From NCBI RefSeq assembly GCF_030272615.1, contig NC_081405.1, positions 475,296,008 through 475,360,007 on the forward strand: DNA of 64,000 nucleotides, written 5' to 3'. The DNA comes from Cryptomeria japonica (lineage: Eukaryota > Streptophyta > Pinopsida > Cupressales > Cupressaceae). Each line of letters starts with the position of its first letter. The first letter of the stretch is position 1. The notes beneath the pieces are model-generated. The model made no database searches. It was given only the letters and a program-made list of their open reading frames with translations, and was not told where the DNA came from. The position numbers and the translations under genes are program-made. This document shows positions 1-13,600 of this stretch, piece by piece.

Positions 1-1881
1 CAACAAGGTGGGAATCAAGAATAAACACCCCATAAAGCCCATATACAATTAATTACAATCCTTCCAAAAATGGCACCCATAAAGCATTAATTAACCATTA
101 CATTCAAAAAGTGCCCACTATGCAATGGATATACCCTCATGCAAAAATTGCTCATGATGCCATAAATGCATCACCATCTCCTGAACGTGACAACTACATG
201 CAGAAGGAATCTACCATAGTGCCATAAATGTGATGACTGTATGCAAAGAGATGCTTCATTAATTCAACATGTGTTGAGTCGGCTGCCACTTGGCGAGAAA
301 ACCTTGGAGAGAGAAAACTTTAGGAGAAAATAATTTGATCCATGAAGAATTTTCTTGAAGTCTCTCAAACTTTCCTTACTTTGGAGGAGATTTTTAATGC
401 TTTTCCACCATCTCCTATTTTTTAGGAACTTTCCTAAAATTTAGGACCTGGATCTAAGAGAGAGAGTAATCTCTCACGAGTCCAAATCTGCAAAAATTTT
501 TGGATTCCGACGAGATCTGGTGTCTAAAAATAGATTTTTCAAATTTTTTATTGAGGGGATTTCTGCATCTCCATTCTTCCTTGACCCTAGAAATTTTCCT
601 TTTGCCTTGGAAATTTCCATCCTGGACTTTCAAACTTAGGCATGGAATGTGGAATTCAGCTTGGTGTAAGGAATTTCATTATTTTCATGCCTTAGAAAAT
701 TCTCAACTTCCTTACTAGGCTTGGAATTTTGACTTTGACAGAGGAAATTCATCCTTTCCATGCTCTTCCTTGATACCTTGACTTGGGCACCTGCCTTTGG
801 TCTTGGGCAATGATTCTGCATTGGTAAGGAATTTTGTGATTTTGAAGCTTTCCATGACCATCAAGTTTTGGTGTCCTAGTACTTTCTGTAGGCACAAATC
901 TCACTTGGTGATGGAATTTTGAACCTTCTTGGATTTTCCATGCCTGGGTTAATTTGGTGTCCTTTTGGGGAGTAGGGAAGATTTTTACTATGGGCAAGGA
1001 ATTTGGCGTCAATCAGAATATATATATGAAATATAATATTTAAGTATAAGTGGTATCTTCAATATGTCTTTTTCCTTTCTTATACTTTAAGTTATATTTC
1101 AAATATATTGGCAGGGTGTTTGAGAGTGGTTTCAGGTCCCTAGGAATCATAATGCAAATTCTGGATTTTGGAAGATCTTTCAAATTTTCAAATAGTCAAA
1201 TTTCAAGCCATTTCCTGATTAGGATGACATTAGTGGATTGATGTGAATTTCCAGACTTGATGATTTTGCATGCTTTCCTCTTCTGGAATAGGAGTTCCAT
1301 ACTTAACCATTTTTTTATCCAACTTGTCTACCTTCTGACTCTTCTGGATTTAGAAACGATCTTCAAGATTGTTCAACGTCTTTAGTGTCTTTAGGGATGT
1401 TCAGTTTTCAATGTTTTCCTATGAAGAACCTACCAAAAAAATAGATTTTCCCAAATAGTAAGTGTTTCAAAATGTTCAGGTTTGGAAAAAGCAGGTCAAG
1501 AAAGCACTTACTAAAAATAATAAGTTTGATTTTTGGCCAAATTAGACCAATCCAGTGGGCAGTGAAACTTACTAAAAATAACTTATTAAAAATAGGAAGT
1601 GCTAAGAATTCAATCAAATTTTACTACGAGGTTCCTTGCAAGGTCCTGATTCCAGTTATATGGTCAGTTTTTCCAAAACCCTAACAAAAACCCCTAAAAT
1701 CAACAAAATAGGCCCTAGACTTCACCAAACTTGCTCAAACAAAAAGAAGACTTGATCAAATTGACCCTTGAACACTTTCAAAGAAGAGAGACTAATGAGA
1801 CTACTGTGAAAAGATGCAAAAAATAAAGCCAAAAGACCGGAAGGACCTAAAAAGTAGGGGGTCTCTATTTGCAATGGGGCG
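1..1881. other. non-coding, nothing recognised
   Basis: AT-rich DNA with only short, low-complexity open frames on both strands. I found no protein family, RNA gene or LTR boundary here. It may be the decayed 5' part of the element whose gag remnant follows. Confidence 0.5.
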
Positions 1882-2889
1882 ATGTGTGAAAACATCACAA
1901 CAAGCTTCATTAGAGATAAGGACACAAGAGGGAGATATAGAAGATCAAAAGATGTTACTCACAAACAAGTTTGGAGACCAAAAGGATCAGATGAAAGGTT
2001 TGCAGCAAATAGACCGCCCAAGGCCAACAACAAAAGAAGAGGAGATGGAGTAAACAAGCCTGCAAGATCTCCACATACATGGAAAAATAAATTTGCAAGT
2101 TACAATTATTCTTTCTCCAGCTATTGTTATTCATTCAAATGTTATGGGCATACAACAAGTGAGTGTAGAGAATGGTCTAGGAAAGGTCAAGTCATCACCT
2201 TTAGAAATAAAAATGCAATTTGTCAAAAATGTGGTGCATATGGACATAGTGTGTCAAGTTGCAAATTCATGCATAGATCTTACCCCATCTATGATAGGAA
2301 GAGTCCATTGTCTATCCAAAGAAATATAAATGTCATTTGTTACAACTACAATCAAATTGGTCATAGGAGTCATGAATGTAGAAGAAAATCATTCTAGTCA
2401 TATGGCAACCCCTACACTTCCTCCTTCAACAAAAAGGTAATGTATAACAACTATGGTCAGTATGGAAGAGTTGGTATAACATATGAGAGACAAAGACATG
2501 CATGAAACAAAATTAGAAGTGCTCCTGGAAGGTCAAGAAATTCTTCTTTTGCATCAAATGGCCACATTGGCATGGTTTGGAGAAGGAGAACAAATTAGAT
2601 TGATAGAAGGCCTTCTAATCCTTTGTTTAGAAAGAACATAGTTTTCTATAGCTGCAACAACTTTTTCCACACTCCAAAGTTTTGTAGATCAAGAATAGTA
2701 AAGAAAAGGAAGATGATCAATGCTGCTCCAAATATTGAAAATGAAAGACAAAGGGAGATCAAGCAAATCTGGAGGAGAAAGAGCAGGCAAGGAAATGAGA
2801 ATGGCAAGAATGCATTCATGATCAAGCACTGCGTATTCCATGTATGTGATATCTCCTCAAGCTTAGGAAAATGTGGGAACTTAGGGTGA
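1882..2889 (+). pseudogene. decayed zinc-knuckle gag of an LTR retrotransposon
   Basis: A broken reading frame that stays in one phase (open pieces 1882-2397 and 2623-2889). It is basic and Arg/Lys/Asn-rich, as expected of a nucleocapsid. One knuckle fits CX2CX4HX4C exactly (CQKCGAYGHSVSSC). Three others are degenerate with single Cys losses: SFKCYGHTTSEC, CYNYNQIGHRSHEC and YSCNNFFHTPKFC. Gag knuckles of this type bind the element RNA during packaging. The spacing and the string of several knuckles resemble the protein at 32253-33341 on the other strand, and the polypurine tract at 4248 has the same context as that element's, so this is probably a relative of it. No capsid, RT or integrase is recognisable around it. 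Clearly non-functional. Confidence 0.65.
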
Positions 2890-4247
2890 GCTTCATATTG
2901 ATCATATCCTTTACCCCTAAATATTGAAATGACTAGTGTAACGGTAGAATGCTGTAGATATGACAAAAACTAGCTTTAAGAAGAAGACATGGAGGAAGAA
3001 GATGAGAAGAGAAATTTAATAGTTGATGTTGAGTTAGTCAAGATGTCAAGTATATATGTTGTAGTTAGTTTAAGTTATAGATGTTGTGCATTAGTGGCTT
3101 ATCATGTTTTGACATTGTTGGCATTTATATCTCTATGGTATGGCATCTATTTGTGGTTGCACACTCACATATATGAGGCTGTGCATGGCTGCAAGTGAAG
3201 AATCTATTTAGAAGGCAATTCACAATGTGAAGTAGGTTTATGCTAAAAGGTTGTGGATAACCGTTGCAAGCAAAATTTTGCAGCAGAACTTGCATATAAA
3301 AGAGATTGATACATGTCCAGGTTTGAAAGGATTCAACATACAGTTTGTCTCAGAGATATTGCTGATAATACTCTGCTTGAGTATGATAGGTTCAAAATCA
3401 TTGGATCAGATGGTTTATCATAATGATGCTACTAAAAATGGAAGGACGAAGACTGCAAGTAGATTGAAGGTTGTAGTAGGCATGAAGAACAATGAAGTAG
3501 TGTTGAGAGTGCATGCATAACAAGGTGAATGTGTAGTCTAGAGAAGAGGTTAGCAAGAAGATAGATGGAAGAAAGAAGAACAGTTGGAGTGTACTAGTTT
3601 TGGTTCTTAGGGGGAGACAAATCATTGCCAATTCAGGGTCAACAAAATGCATATGCTGGTAGTGGACTGTATGGGGAGTTGAGTAAACTTGATCATAGTT
3701 TATTTTTCTAACGTTGGATCTCTTCTAACATATATTGTAATAATGGTTCATCTTGTTCAACTCTACAGAGTCATAGGAGGAAATTTTTGAGTTGGTTCTT
3801 CATAGGCTGAGTCATAAGAGGCTACATCCGGATTGAAAAGGTTTCAGCAAGGGATGTACATATAAGGGGGAGATAAAATTTTTTTATAAGCAATATTAGC
3901 ACTGCTTTTTATATTATAATAATGGTTCATCTAGTGGAATCTACATTAGATGAGAGTTGACATTGTTTTCACATGATTCTTGCCATTATAGATATGTTGT
4001 AGATGACTCAGGTGGCTTGTTTCATCTAGAGGGAGCTTATGTTTTTACTAGTGTAACAAATTCCATAAGGGGAGATTATTTTCAATAGACACAAGGGGAG
4101 CCTAGAAAATAGAGAGTATCCTTCAACAAACATTGTACGGGTTGAATGTCCTTCAATGAAGGTTGTGTGGAAGTTTGTGTGCGCAGACCCCTTTGCCATT
4201 GTTTTCAAAAGGGGAGAGTGGAAGTACTGCATGTTGAAATCAATGCC
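2890..4247 (+). other. internal or 3' untranslated part of a decayed LTR element
   Basis: No recognisable coding sequence. The second half contains several purine runs followed by GAG (near 3609, 3868, 4031, 4070, 4091), the kind of polypurine stretch often seen upstream of a 3' LTR. It links the gag remnant to the polypurine tract at 4248. Confidence 0.4.
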
Positions 4248-4259
4248 AAAGGGGGAGAT
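4248..4259 (+). promoter_or_regulatory. polypurine tract (plus-strand primer site)
   Basis: AAAGGGGGAGAT inside the 20-mer CAATGCCAAAGGGGGAGATT. The same 20-mer context precedes the 3' LTR of the - strand element at 28275-28286. It is followed by TCTTAGC, which looks like a mutated LTR start (TG to TC). This marks the 3' end of an internal region on the + strand. Confidence 0.7.
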
Positions 4260-5570
4260 TCTTAGCATTGTTATCATTAATGTCAACAATTGAGGAGTCT
4301 TAGTGTATAGGCATACAAAGATGATTGTGCTCAATTCAATACTGGTGAAGATGCATCATGATATGTGCCTCACAAGAAGATGAAGATCTAATTGACAACA
4401 TAAAGAGTGAGTATAGATGTAGAAATGCATAACACATCGTGTTAGTTGCACTCTGTTTCAATGATATGCGCATAACACACAGGTTATTACTATGCAGTTG
4501 AAGGTTGTAGAAAAGATGAAATGAAATGGATTCTAGAAATATTGACTTCATGTATAGAAGATGTGAAAATGGTGTGGTATCATAGTTTTGTGTTAGTCTC
4601 TCAATATGATTTATCCATCGGGTTTGATATATCCTGGTCATAGATTGAAAAATGGTGAAAATATTTTGTTTGGTAGTTTTTCGACATGACTGTGTTTCTA
4701 TCTCAATGAAATTCTATATTTCAATGTGACTCTATTTATCATTGTGATTGCTTTCAAGCTATGCAGAACTTCTTGTGTTATATCAATATGCAATCTTTTT
4801 CAGTGTGTTAGGTTTCTTGTTTTGGTGATATACTTTCTATTTCAGTGTAAGTTCTTTTGTCGGTATGACAAACTTTTCATCTTACCGGCTAGTCTATACT
4901 ACATCGAAATGGGACCCACAAGAGAGTCTAGAGGGCTTTGATGTGACACATTTTCTATCACATCAACATTCCTTAGTTCATGTGGAGAAGTGTAATAACT
5001 GGAGCCCATAGAGAGAGAGAGGTGATTTCACCATTTTTCTCCACGTCATCCTGTTGGCTCGTGTTCATTCTATGCAATGATATGTTCATGTGGGGCCACT
5101 TTTTTATGGTGTGGTGGAATTTGGTGAGAGAAGACCTTTTAGAAAGATCTATTTTCTCCTCTCATCGGCCTATGAAACTATACCAAAGTAATTTCCTTTG
5201 GTGGGATCTCTACCAAGACCACTTCTCCCTCATGTCCACTTGTATCCAATTGGCAGTCACTGATTGATCCACACATGCTATAGTCATGTGGGGCCCATGG
5301 CTGTGTGGTAGCATAAGTCCTTTTCGACAAGACCTTTCCCTTTGGAAAGACCAAACCTGCTTCCTGTTTTCCTGTGGTGCTACACTGAAAAAGACTTATC
5401 AGTGTGACATGCTTTGCATCTTGCCGATGAAGGTTCCATGTTTCGACATGACATTCAACTTTGGCAAGATGATTTTTGGCCCTTGCCAACCCCTCTATGC
5501 TATAGCAATAGAGATCCAATTTTTCTCATATGTGCTACCTCTCTTTGAAAAATGTTTCAAATAACATAAA
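4260..5570 (+). other. probable start of a decayed 3' LTR
   Basis: Begins directly after the polypurine tract. Its first 50 bases (ATTGTT..., AATGTCAACA) resemble the start of the LTR at 5571-6900 (GATGTCAACATA). The remainder has no coding content. It is interrupted at 5570 by the solo LTR; its own 3' end could be the LTR-type terminus at 8658, but that is not proven. Confidence 0.35.
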
Positions 5571-6900
5571 TGTTGGATATTGCTGCTAGGATATGTTGTT
5601 GTCGTTGATGTCAACATATTCCCATGTTTTGGTGTTGCAGAGAAATATTTTGGTGATCTGGTGATTGCAGCGAGTTGATCTAGTTGGTTTATCTATTTAA
5701 AATGCTGAATCAATTATAGATACATCATTCTTTATTTATTTCATGATGCTATGTGATGATTTGATCAAGTTGGGGATTCCGGTATGGAGATTGGTTTTCA
5801 GTGTTCAGTATTGTAGTGTTCTGGTGTTTGATTCATTTTACTCCAGTATGATCGTATCTTGTGTTGCAGATTTGGGAGAGTGTTTGAGATTTTTGTGTAT
5901 CTTCATTTCAGATGGTTCATGATTGGATGCTCTACAAGTTGTCTTTCTTGTTCGAGTTGCTTTTGTTAAGTGTTCTTGAGTGTTAGAGTATTGATCAATG
6001 AAGATTTGATTAAGTTGTATTGGTGCAGCTATTGTAGATGGTTCTAACATGATTGTTGGTGTTTCCTAATCATGTCCTATTGGTTTTGATGGTCCGCATT
6101 GATCATTGTGCATGTTCTTGATGACCTTATGGATTTGGTGATATTCTTCATGTTATGTGGTATTTTTGGTGGTGTAATGTGTTGCGGTTGATCTTGGCAA
6201 GATTTCCGGTGATGGTGTGTGATCGAGGAATTGATTTAGGTCCATGCTATGTTGTCTATGACATTGTATTGGTCCAATGGTTGATTTATATATTGTTTGA
6301 TGTAATTTTGTAATTAGGTGTTGAGGGTTTGGTTGACCTTGTAGTCAAGGTTGATGACTTGTATAAATGGGTTTAATATTCATGTAATTTGTTGGTTGGT
6401 GTTGAGTCTACATTATTAGAGAGTGGTGTATGTGTGATCAAGTGAATTCATCTTTCAGTGTGGCATATTGATGAAGGGCAGGCATATGAGCTTAACTGGA
6501 ACTATCATCAGGCATGGCAAATGCTATTTTTGCAGTTCATTCTTACCAGATTGTAGTCTAAATATATTTGTAATGTAGTGAACCTTCCCTAAGGGTTGTA
6601 GCCTTTTGGGTCATTGTAATTTGAGCAGTGAGCTCTAGGTAGTGTTCCTAAATGCATGCGCATTCCCCATTATAATATTTACACATACTACTATAGAGTA
6701 TCATCTCATTGTGGGTAGGTTCCCACCACGGTTTCCCTTAACTAGGTTTTCCACATCAAAGTGTTAAGTGTGTTGCTATTATTGTTGTTATCTTTCTTTT
6801 TGCTATAGTTGGTGAGATCTGAGATTGTGTTTAATTTGTATAATCTGGTGAAAAATGATTCACCCCCCCTCTCAGTTTTCCTTTCTTGTTGTTGCCAACA
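5571..6900 (+). mobile_element. solo LTR, copia-like, 1,330 bp
   Basis: Starts TGTTGGATATTG and ends TTGCCAACA (TG...CA). It is flanked by a perfect 5-bp duplication ATAAA (5566-5570 and 6901-6905). Near the 3' end is the motif TTCACCCCCCCTCTCAGT, shared with the other copia-like LTRs of this window. A TATA box lies at 6362. No internal domain is attached, so this is a solo LTR left by LTR-LTR recombination. A relative in opposite orientation lies at 21303-22660. Confidence 0.9.
6362..6368 (+). promoter_or_regulatory. LTR TATA box
   Basis: TATAAAT in the context TTGTATAAATGG. The same box is kept at the matching place in the reverse-oriented relative (21853-21859, - strand), which supports it as the LTR promoter. 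Confidence 0.5.
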
Positions 6901-6905
6901 ATAAA

Positions 6906-8279
6906 TTGATCAAGATGATAGATTTTCTCCTCTCAAGTGCAAGCCAATAGGTGAATAGTCTACGTGGATGTGTTGACCATGGGTGACTGGATGATGGGGA
7001 TGGATTTGTAGACCACATAGAATTTACAGAACGAATAAGTTTCCTTCAAGGTGAAAAGAAATCTTGCTTGCATAGACGACTTACATAAATGCTCCCAATT
7101 TGGCAATTTGGAAATCCAATTAGAACAGGTCGAATATAAGGACAAGTGGATTCCAGGTGGTTGAATATGAAAGTTGATATGTCAAAGCTAGCGACTACAT
7201 GGATTGTGTATTCAAACAAGTCAATGGTCAATCCAATCAAAGTAGGAGGTTGGCAAATGCAAATAGGTTTGCAACTCAAGATGTACAAGAGATTCTCAGT
7301 AGATCAAATCCCACTACGATGAGAATATCAAAAGTTCTCTCTCAATAAGACAAGCTAATGCAGAATAGGTGAGGGTTACTAAAGTTAGCAACCTACTCTC
7401 TATAGTTGACCCTAGTGTAGAAGATAAAGCATTTATGGGTGGCTATCTGTCTAAGAGAATGTGCAGAGAGTCAAAACCACTAGTAGACATGATTTCTTAG
7501 AATTTGAGAAGATTAGAGTTTGAATTCATCCTTGAAGGGAAATATGGCAAATACAAAAATGATCAAATCAAGGAGTTGATGAGATTTGATAGTGGTAGAT
7601 GAGGCAGCTGAGCTGATAGAGACAAAAAAGTGTTTTGTGACCAAAATAGTGAATGGTATTCAGCTGTGGTGTATGGAATAGAGGTTGAAGTGTTTTTAGC
7701 AACTGTAAGAAGAAAAAAGAATAAAATGTATTCAACAGAGAGAGAGTAGTTACTCAGGATTGTTGGGTTTTTGAAGTGCAGAGATAGAGAGCATACTGTA
7801 TTCAGCAGAGATAGACCAATAAACAAATCCATGAGTGCAAACAGAGAAAAAGCTTTGTAAAAGCAGGAGATACATAATAGGGAGAGTGAAAAGAAGCAAC
7901 CCTCATAGGTGTCAATAACATGATGACAATGTAGTCCTAACATAGTAGAAAAGACTACATGTAGGAAGAGCATAAGATAAAGAAAAGATCAGAGGGAGCC
8001 AAAAGAAAGACTAGAGAGAAGAAAGAAAAGAACACAGAGGTGGTGAGCAAAGATTAGAGACTAGAGAGTAGTGTGTAAAGAAGAGTAAAGAACAAAAGGC
8101 TGGCAGAAGGGGTTGATTGTAGAAGATAGAGTACAAAGGATAGAGATTGAGAGTAGGGAAGAGTCACTCAATCTCTAGTTTAGATAACACAGAAAGCCAA
8201 CAACAAAACAATAGTAAGGTGTTACAAAAATCATTTGTAACAAGGATTTTCATTTTATTAAAATGTTTATTAAATCATG
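6906..8279. other. non-coding, purine-rich on + strand
   Basis: Follows the solo LTR duplication. 7500-8200 is rich in AGAG and GAAAG runs. No domain recognised on either strand; the open frames are short and of low complexity. Possibly transposon-derived, but I cannot name the family. Confidence 0.4.
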
Positions 8280-8658
8280 TAAATCTCTGAGTGGGTGCTC
8301 AAAGTAGAGGTAGGTGCTCCTTTGGATTGGTTCCCATAAAGCTAGGGGTTGGTTCTCCTTTGGGTTGGTTCTCCTTGGGTTGGTGTCCTATACAATGTAA
8401 TTAGTTTTTCATTGTGAGATTGGATTGGTGTAGTAGACTCCAACAACATTTCTCACTGAGGTTTTTCCCACATTGGGTTTTCTTTGTACATCCTATGTTA
8501 TGGGCTTGCATTTTATGTGTGTGTGTTAATGTGTTTGAATATATCTGCTCATAGGTTCATAATCTTGATTATTAATGTTTTAATAATCTATATATTTAAA
8601 GTTTTAGATTACCACTAATTCAGCCCCCCTCTCAGTGGTCCATTGTGTTCCTTCAACA
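8280..8658 (+). mobile_element. 3' part of a copia-like LTR
   Basis: Contains the typical copia LTR tail: a stretch resembling TTTTTCCCACATTGGG, then an AT-rich part, then ATTCAGCCCCCCTCTCAGTGG and a CAACA terminus at 8658. The 5' start and target duplication could not be found, so the extent to the left is unknown. Confidence 0.45.
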
Positions 8659-11427
8659 AACATACCACCAAAATTCCCAATGGAAGAAAGCATAAACTAT
8701 CTAGCCTTGTGTAACCCAAATGGCCACCCCCTGTGCTCTAGAGAATGACATAAGGCCCCACACATTAGACATACCACTAAGGATGACAATAACACAACCA
8801 TATAAATTACACAGGGATGCTACAATCACAAAGACTAGAACAATAAATAACACTGAGTTCCAGAGGCTTTTGCACATCATCACATAAGCTAGGGTAGTAG
8901 GCTACAACTGGGGAAAAGTGTCATCACATGGCATCAACATGAGTGATCCTGGTAGTCTGACCCTCTCCAAAATCTATACCACATTTCTCATTTGACTACA
9001 CATGTGGAACCTAGCAATCCTTCCATAGAGGCAAGGAAGTTGATCTTTCATATAGTCCTTCCTAATCTCATCCAGAGTCTAAACGAGCACTCCAGACCAT
9101 GAGATCTCATCCTCTGTCTATGTAAGAACAAAAGGCATGAATGTGGCATTGGTAAGTATCTTATTAATGTGTGTGTTCTACCCACCCCTTAGTTCATTTA
9201 ATTTAATGTTATCACTTGATTAAAGAAACTTCCAATGAGTGATCTTGGTAGCCACTTTGGGCCTTGACACCCACTTGGAAGCCACTCCCCCTAACTTGCA
9301 CCCAAAAACCACTAACTTATAGGTACAAAAAAAGAATCACAACAACCTCATACACATCCAAGGTACATATAATGATTCATCACAATCTATCTCATAAGTA
9401 AATATCTCATAAATTAAGACAAGACTTCCATAATAGGCCAATCAACAAAAGGGTTAAGTCATGAATCCACTAATTCATAATCATCAAAGCATGGAATTCG
9501 GCCCATGATCACCAATCCAAATACAAGTATCCATACATAAAATCAGACTTTATAATTCACATCACATTTGTTCTATATCAAAATCTAAACCGCAATACAC
9601 TTTCTGATCAACATAACACTCTTTATCCAAATGCACTCAAGACACCATAATGAATGCAAAATAAACAAACCACAATGAATGAATGTATAGAAATAAAAGA
9701 AGAAACATGAATCCATTAAAAAAAACTCACAAGCCTCTGGAAATTGCATGATAGAAGTTACAAACCCAATAAAAAGCCTCTAGACTAACCTGGACCAACA
9801 CTGGTCTCGAAAACTTAACTGAGAAAACAAAATAAGGTTTCTACACTAAAAAACCTAAAGTGGTGCATTTATCACTTCTTTTGGTGATTTTGTGCATTCT
9901 TTTGGAACATTTGACACTTTTTTGGTGCATTTACAACCTATTCTAGCACATTTACAACAAGCATGGAATACGACTAGGGTTGACTTTGAGCTCAAAATTT
10001 GGCCATCAGACCAATAGAATTGCAAAAATTGATAGAGACCCATTTGACGGGTGAATAAAATTTCCAAAATTCTATTTATATATTCTCAAGACAAAAATTG
10101 AAACTCCAAGAGCAAAAATACCAAAACCCCTCTTGGAAAATGCATCAAATAAGACACCTACATCTAAATTTCAAATTTTTAAACTACCAATACATGATCT
10201 TTATAGAATGAAATCAAAGCAATAAAAAAAAGTAAACATTATTTCAATTCCATAAAATTCAAATGGCTTGAGAATCGAACCTGGAAAAGAAGAGACAAGT
10301 CAAGAGAAAGAAGGTAGAATGATCTCCTAAATGAACGATCACTTCACAGACATAATTTATAGCCAATCAAGAAAGCAACCCAATCATGAAAACCACTACA
10401 ACAATCTTTAGAATTTTTTTCACAAAATCCCCTCACAAACTTCACAAAATCCCTCTCCCAATTCCTCCAAAATCACCACAAAAGGGGCTGCAAATAACTC
10501 TCACAAATATTTTTCCAATTCTCTATCAAGTAATCCCCCCTCTAAACCATGTTATTTACTAGACAAATACCATTCCCAAAAATGGGAGTTGGTCTTTGTA
10601 CAAGACACAACCAATCATAACTAAAGATTAAATTATATAAACCAAACTCATTAAATAATGAACATATATTATAATATCCCCTTTAGAATTATTTCATGCT
10701 AATAAATATTTAATGCCAACAGTAAAACATAATTTATTATTTATCAAATAATTCATCCTATAAAGTAGGAAGGAAAATAGGGAGCACAATTATGTTAAAT
10801 AATCAATCCCACTTACTCAAAATACACACATAAATAATATAAGGATAATATTATCATAATTTATGCCTTATTTAATATAAATAACATTTAATTAATTCAA
10901 TAAATAAATATCAATAATAATTAACTTAATAACATAATAAATCTTAAATAAATTATATAAATTCAAATTGAATAAAAGGAAATAAAATACAACTATTCAC
11001 ATATTAAATGCAAAGGGTGACATTATAATAATTGTACCCAAACTTATAAAATAGACATTTAATTTATAAATTAATGTTAATAACATTTATCCATATACCA
11101 AAATAAATTATTAATAATTCAAATTAAATAAAACAAAATTAAAAGGATAAATCACAATTACTTGTATAGCCATCCACAAGAGCACATAACCAAAATGGAG
11201 ATTAAACCAAAGGTAAAGCAATCAAGACAAGGGCCAAAACCAAGAAATGGACTAAAGTTAGGTGTGGTAGGGCCTTAGGGTCAAAACCAATATATTCATC
11301 AGATCAACATAGTCAAGTGAAAGAGAATTTTAACATCACATCCATCTCATGATGAGTGATATGATATTATCTCTTTCACACTCACAAATAGTAAAATAAC
11401 ACAACCATATATATAGCATAATCAAAC
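8659..11427. other. non-coding, strongly AT-rich in second half
   Basis: No protein domain found. 9860-9960 has a short repeated theme (TTGGTGCATTT or similar). 10600-11160 is extremely AT-rich with many AATAATTT-type words. It may include the decayed 5' region of the Tat-like element that becomes readable at 12640. Confidence 0.4.
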
Positions 11428-12338
11428 TATTGGAATCCAAAAACACTAAGAGGGGGGGGAGGGCATGAATCAGTGATCTGTCGATTATAATATTTTTAGC
11501 CTTATTAACAAATCCACTTATTAACCGAAATGCATAAAAGAAAGTAACAACAAGTAATATTAATGCAACCACATGAATCAACACAATAACACATATATTT
11601 ATACGTGGAAAAACTCAAAGAGAAAAAACCATGGTGGGATTGGTGACCCACAATATCTATACACTAGCCAACTGAATAAATATTGCAAGAGAGGCCTACA
11701 CATACAAGAAGGCACATTGATCATCACAAAAGGATCCTCACTGACTACAGATCCAAAGTACTGGATTACAAACAAAAACTAAACTCAGAATGTGCATCTG
11801 CTATGCTGGATGAGTTACGATTTAAGCATTGTTTGTACTGGTTTATACTATAACCTCCCTTACTGGTAACTTAGATCGCTTCCTGAACCTCTAGAAAAAT
11901 AATCAAGACCACTTACATATCTTTAAATTCGCATTCTATTGATCAAGATCTCACTCGCATAACATCACATAACCTATTTCATCTCTTATCGGTCATATAT
12001 AGAAAATGACGTAGCCCGGACTGACTTATATACCTATTTACATGAATAAACACAAATCCATTATGTTGGCTTACAATCATATTTCAAAATATAAGACACA
12101 TGTTGGCCCAAACAAAATATAAACATGAAACAATATGACTGTTGTTGCTTCCATGCTTGCTGGATCAATATCCTATGTTTGCCTTAGAATACTGGTTCCA
12201 AGTTTGCCAATTACATGCCTGTCGGTTCCTTGAATGCTGATGAAGTGAATGTCAGCTACCTTGATTATCGGATCTACCATGAAGTGTGTTTCCATCAATG
12301 AAAACACCTATAACCCGGATGAGTGTCAATTTCCAACA
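11428..12338 (-). mobile_element. solo LTR, 911 bp, related to the LTRs of the 27.5-34.2 kb element
   Basis: On the + strand it runs from TATTGGAATCC (mutated TG) to TTTCCAACA. It is flanked by a perfect duplication CAAAC (11423-11427 and 12339-12343). The interior aligns with the LTRs at 27489 and 33415, for example GGTGGGATTGGTGACCCACA and AGAGGCCTACACATACAAGAAGG. The G-run motif near its left end is the reverse of the CCCCCTCTCAGT tail. Orientation is therefore minus, with a TATATAAG box at 12025-12032 on the - strand. No internal region is attached. Confidence 0.88.
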
Positions 12339-12657
12339 CAAACAACCATCATCCATATCTAATAAGACTATTGGAATTAGTGTTAGCACAAGATATAACA
12401 TCATAATTAGTATACATTAACCATATAATATAAGAAATGCATTATCACCAAGTCCATCAAATAGTAAACCCTAACATCATCTAGTAGCCCTAAATATATA
12501 ATCGTCATCATAAATACCATATTGTATCTAGTATAAAAAAGTATCTCAAAATAAGAAAGAGAAAATCATGAACCAACAAGTATGGAGACTTGAGAAGTGT
12601 CCATCAAAATCTATCATAACCATCATAGAATATAACCATTGAGAAGAACTATAGGTT

Positions 12658-13142
12658 GTGGTTGCTAAGCCCAACAATTCTAATGATAAGCTTAAGATGT
12701 ACCAAGACCCCTTCCCCAAACATGGTAAGGACAAAGGCTCATCAGCTCATTCGATCCCTTGTGACTACACCCAAAATATAACTAGATTTGACTCTTTTGT
12801 AGGCTACATTGACCCTACCAACACTCATGTTAACACCATTTCTATCCAAGGAGCTAACCACTCATCAACACCCCATAGACCTAGGGTAACCATTTAGGGT
12901 GCCCCTCCTACTTAGTCATCCAACATATTGGGAGAGTAACTATCTAAGGAGATCCTCCTCCTCCTGCTTCTTCCACCTCATCATCCAATCACTACAACAT
13001 ACTCGACCACCTCAACAAGATGCCTGCACATATTTCCATCCTTGATCTTCTCAAGACCTCACCCACCCATAAAGAGATCCTTGAATAGGCTCTCCTAGAA
13101 TCCCATGTCCCTGACAACATTAATATCGCCCAATTATAGACC
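12658..13142 (+). pseudogene. gag/linker remnant of the Tat-like element
   Basis: Residues around 12960-13140 read as a helical segment of the type NILDHLNKMPAHIS then LLKTSPTHKEIL. Tat-type elements carry such a segment just upstream of the protease. The first part (12658-12897) is open but not recognisable. Two frames and several stops. Confidence 0.55.
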
Positions 13143-13600
13143 TTGATAGGTAATCTTGTTACACAACATCACCTAGATTTCACCTCAAAAGATGATCCAT
13201 CTACTGACACCTCTCATAAAAAACCCCTTCACATTGAAGCCATTGTACATAAACACAAAATAAAGATAGTCCTAATAGATAGTGGATCTAGACTAAACCT
13301 CTATACATATAACTTAATTAATTAAATAATTGGGACTCTCTAAAGACCAAGTTGATCCATCTGGTAAGATAACAATTAAGGTATATGATGATGTAGAAAG
13401 GGTCTCAAAAGGTACCATAACACTACCTCTTCAAGTGGTCCCTGCAAAAGTTGAGACTACTTGTCAAGTTTTTGACCTTGATCTCCCTTACAACATCCTC
13501 CTTGACCACCCATGGATTCATGCCATGCAAGATATTCCATCCACTTATCACTAATGCCTAAAATTCCCATACAAAGGTAGAGAAATCACTATCCCAGCTA
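13143..13600 (+). pseudogene. aspartic protease remnant
   Basis: Retroviral-type aspartic protease that would cut the polyprotein. The active-site segment reads VLIDSGSRLNL, keeping the D-S-G triad. The C-terminal part has YNILLDHPWIHAM, where the usual form is LLGRPWIHAM, so Gly-Arg is lost. A TAA interrupts the frame between the two halves near 13323. Confidence 0.75.

Noticed and set aside
4980-5564. Open frames on both strands at 5.0-5.56 kb
   Set aside because: Overlapping antisense frames without domain content inside decayed LTR-like DNA.
7563-7973. 136-codon - strand frame rich in Leu, Ser and Phe
   Set aside because: It is the antisense of purine-rich sequence with AGAG words. No signal or membrane topology convincing enough for a gene.
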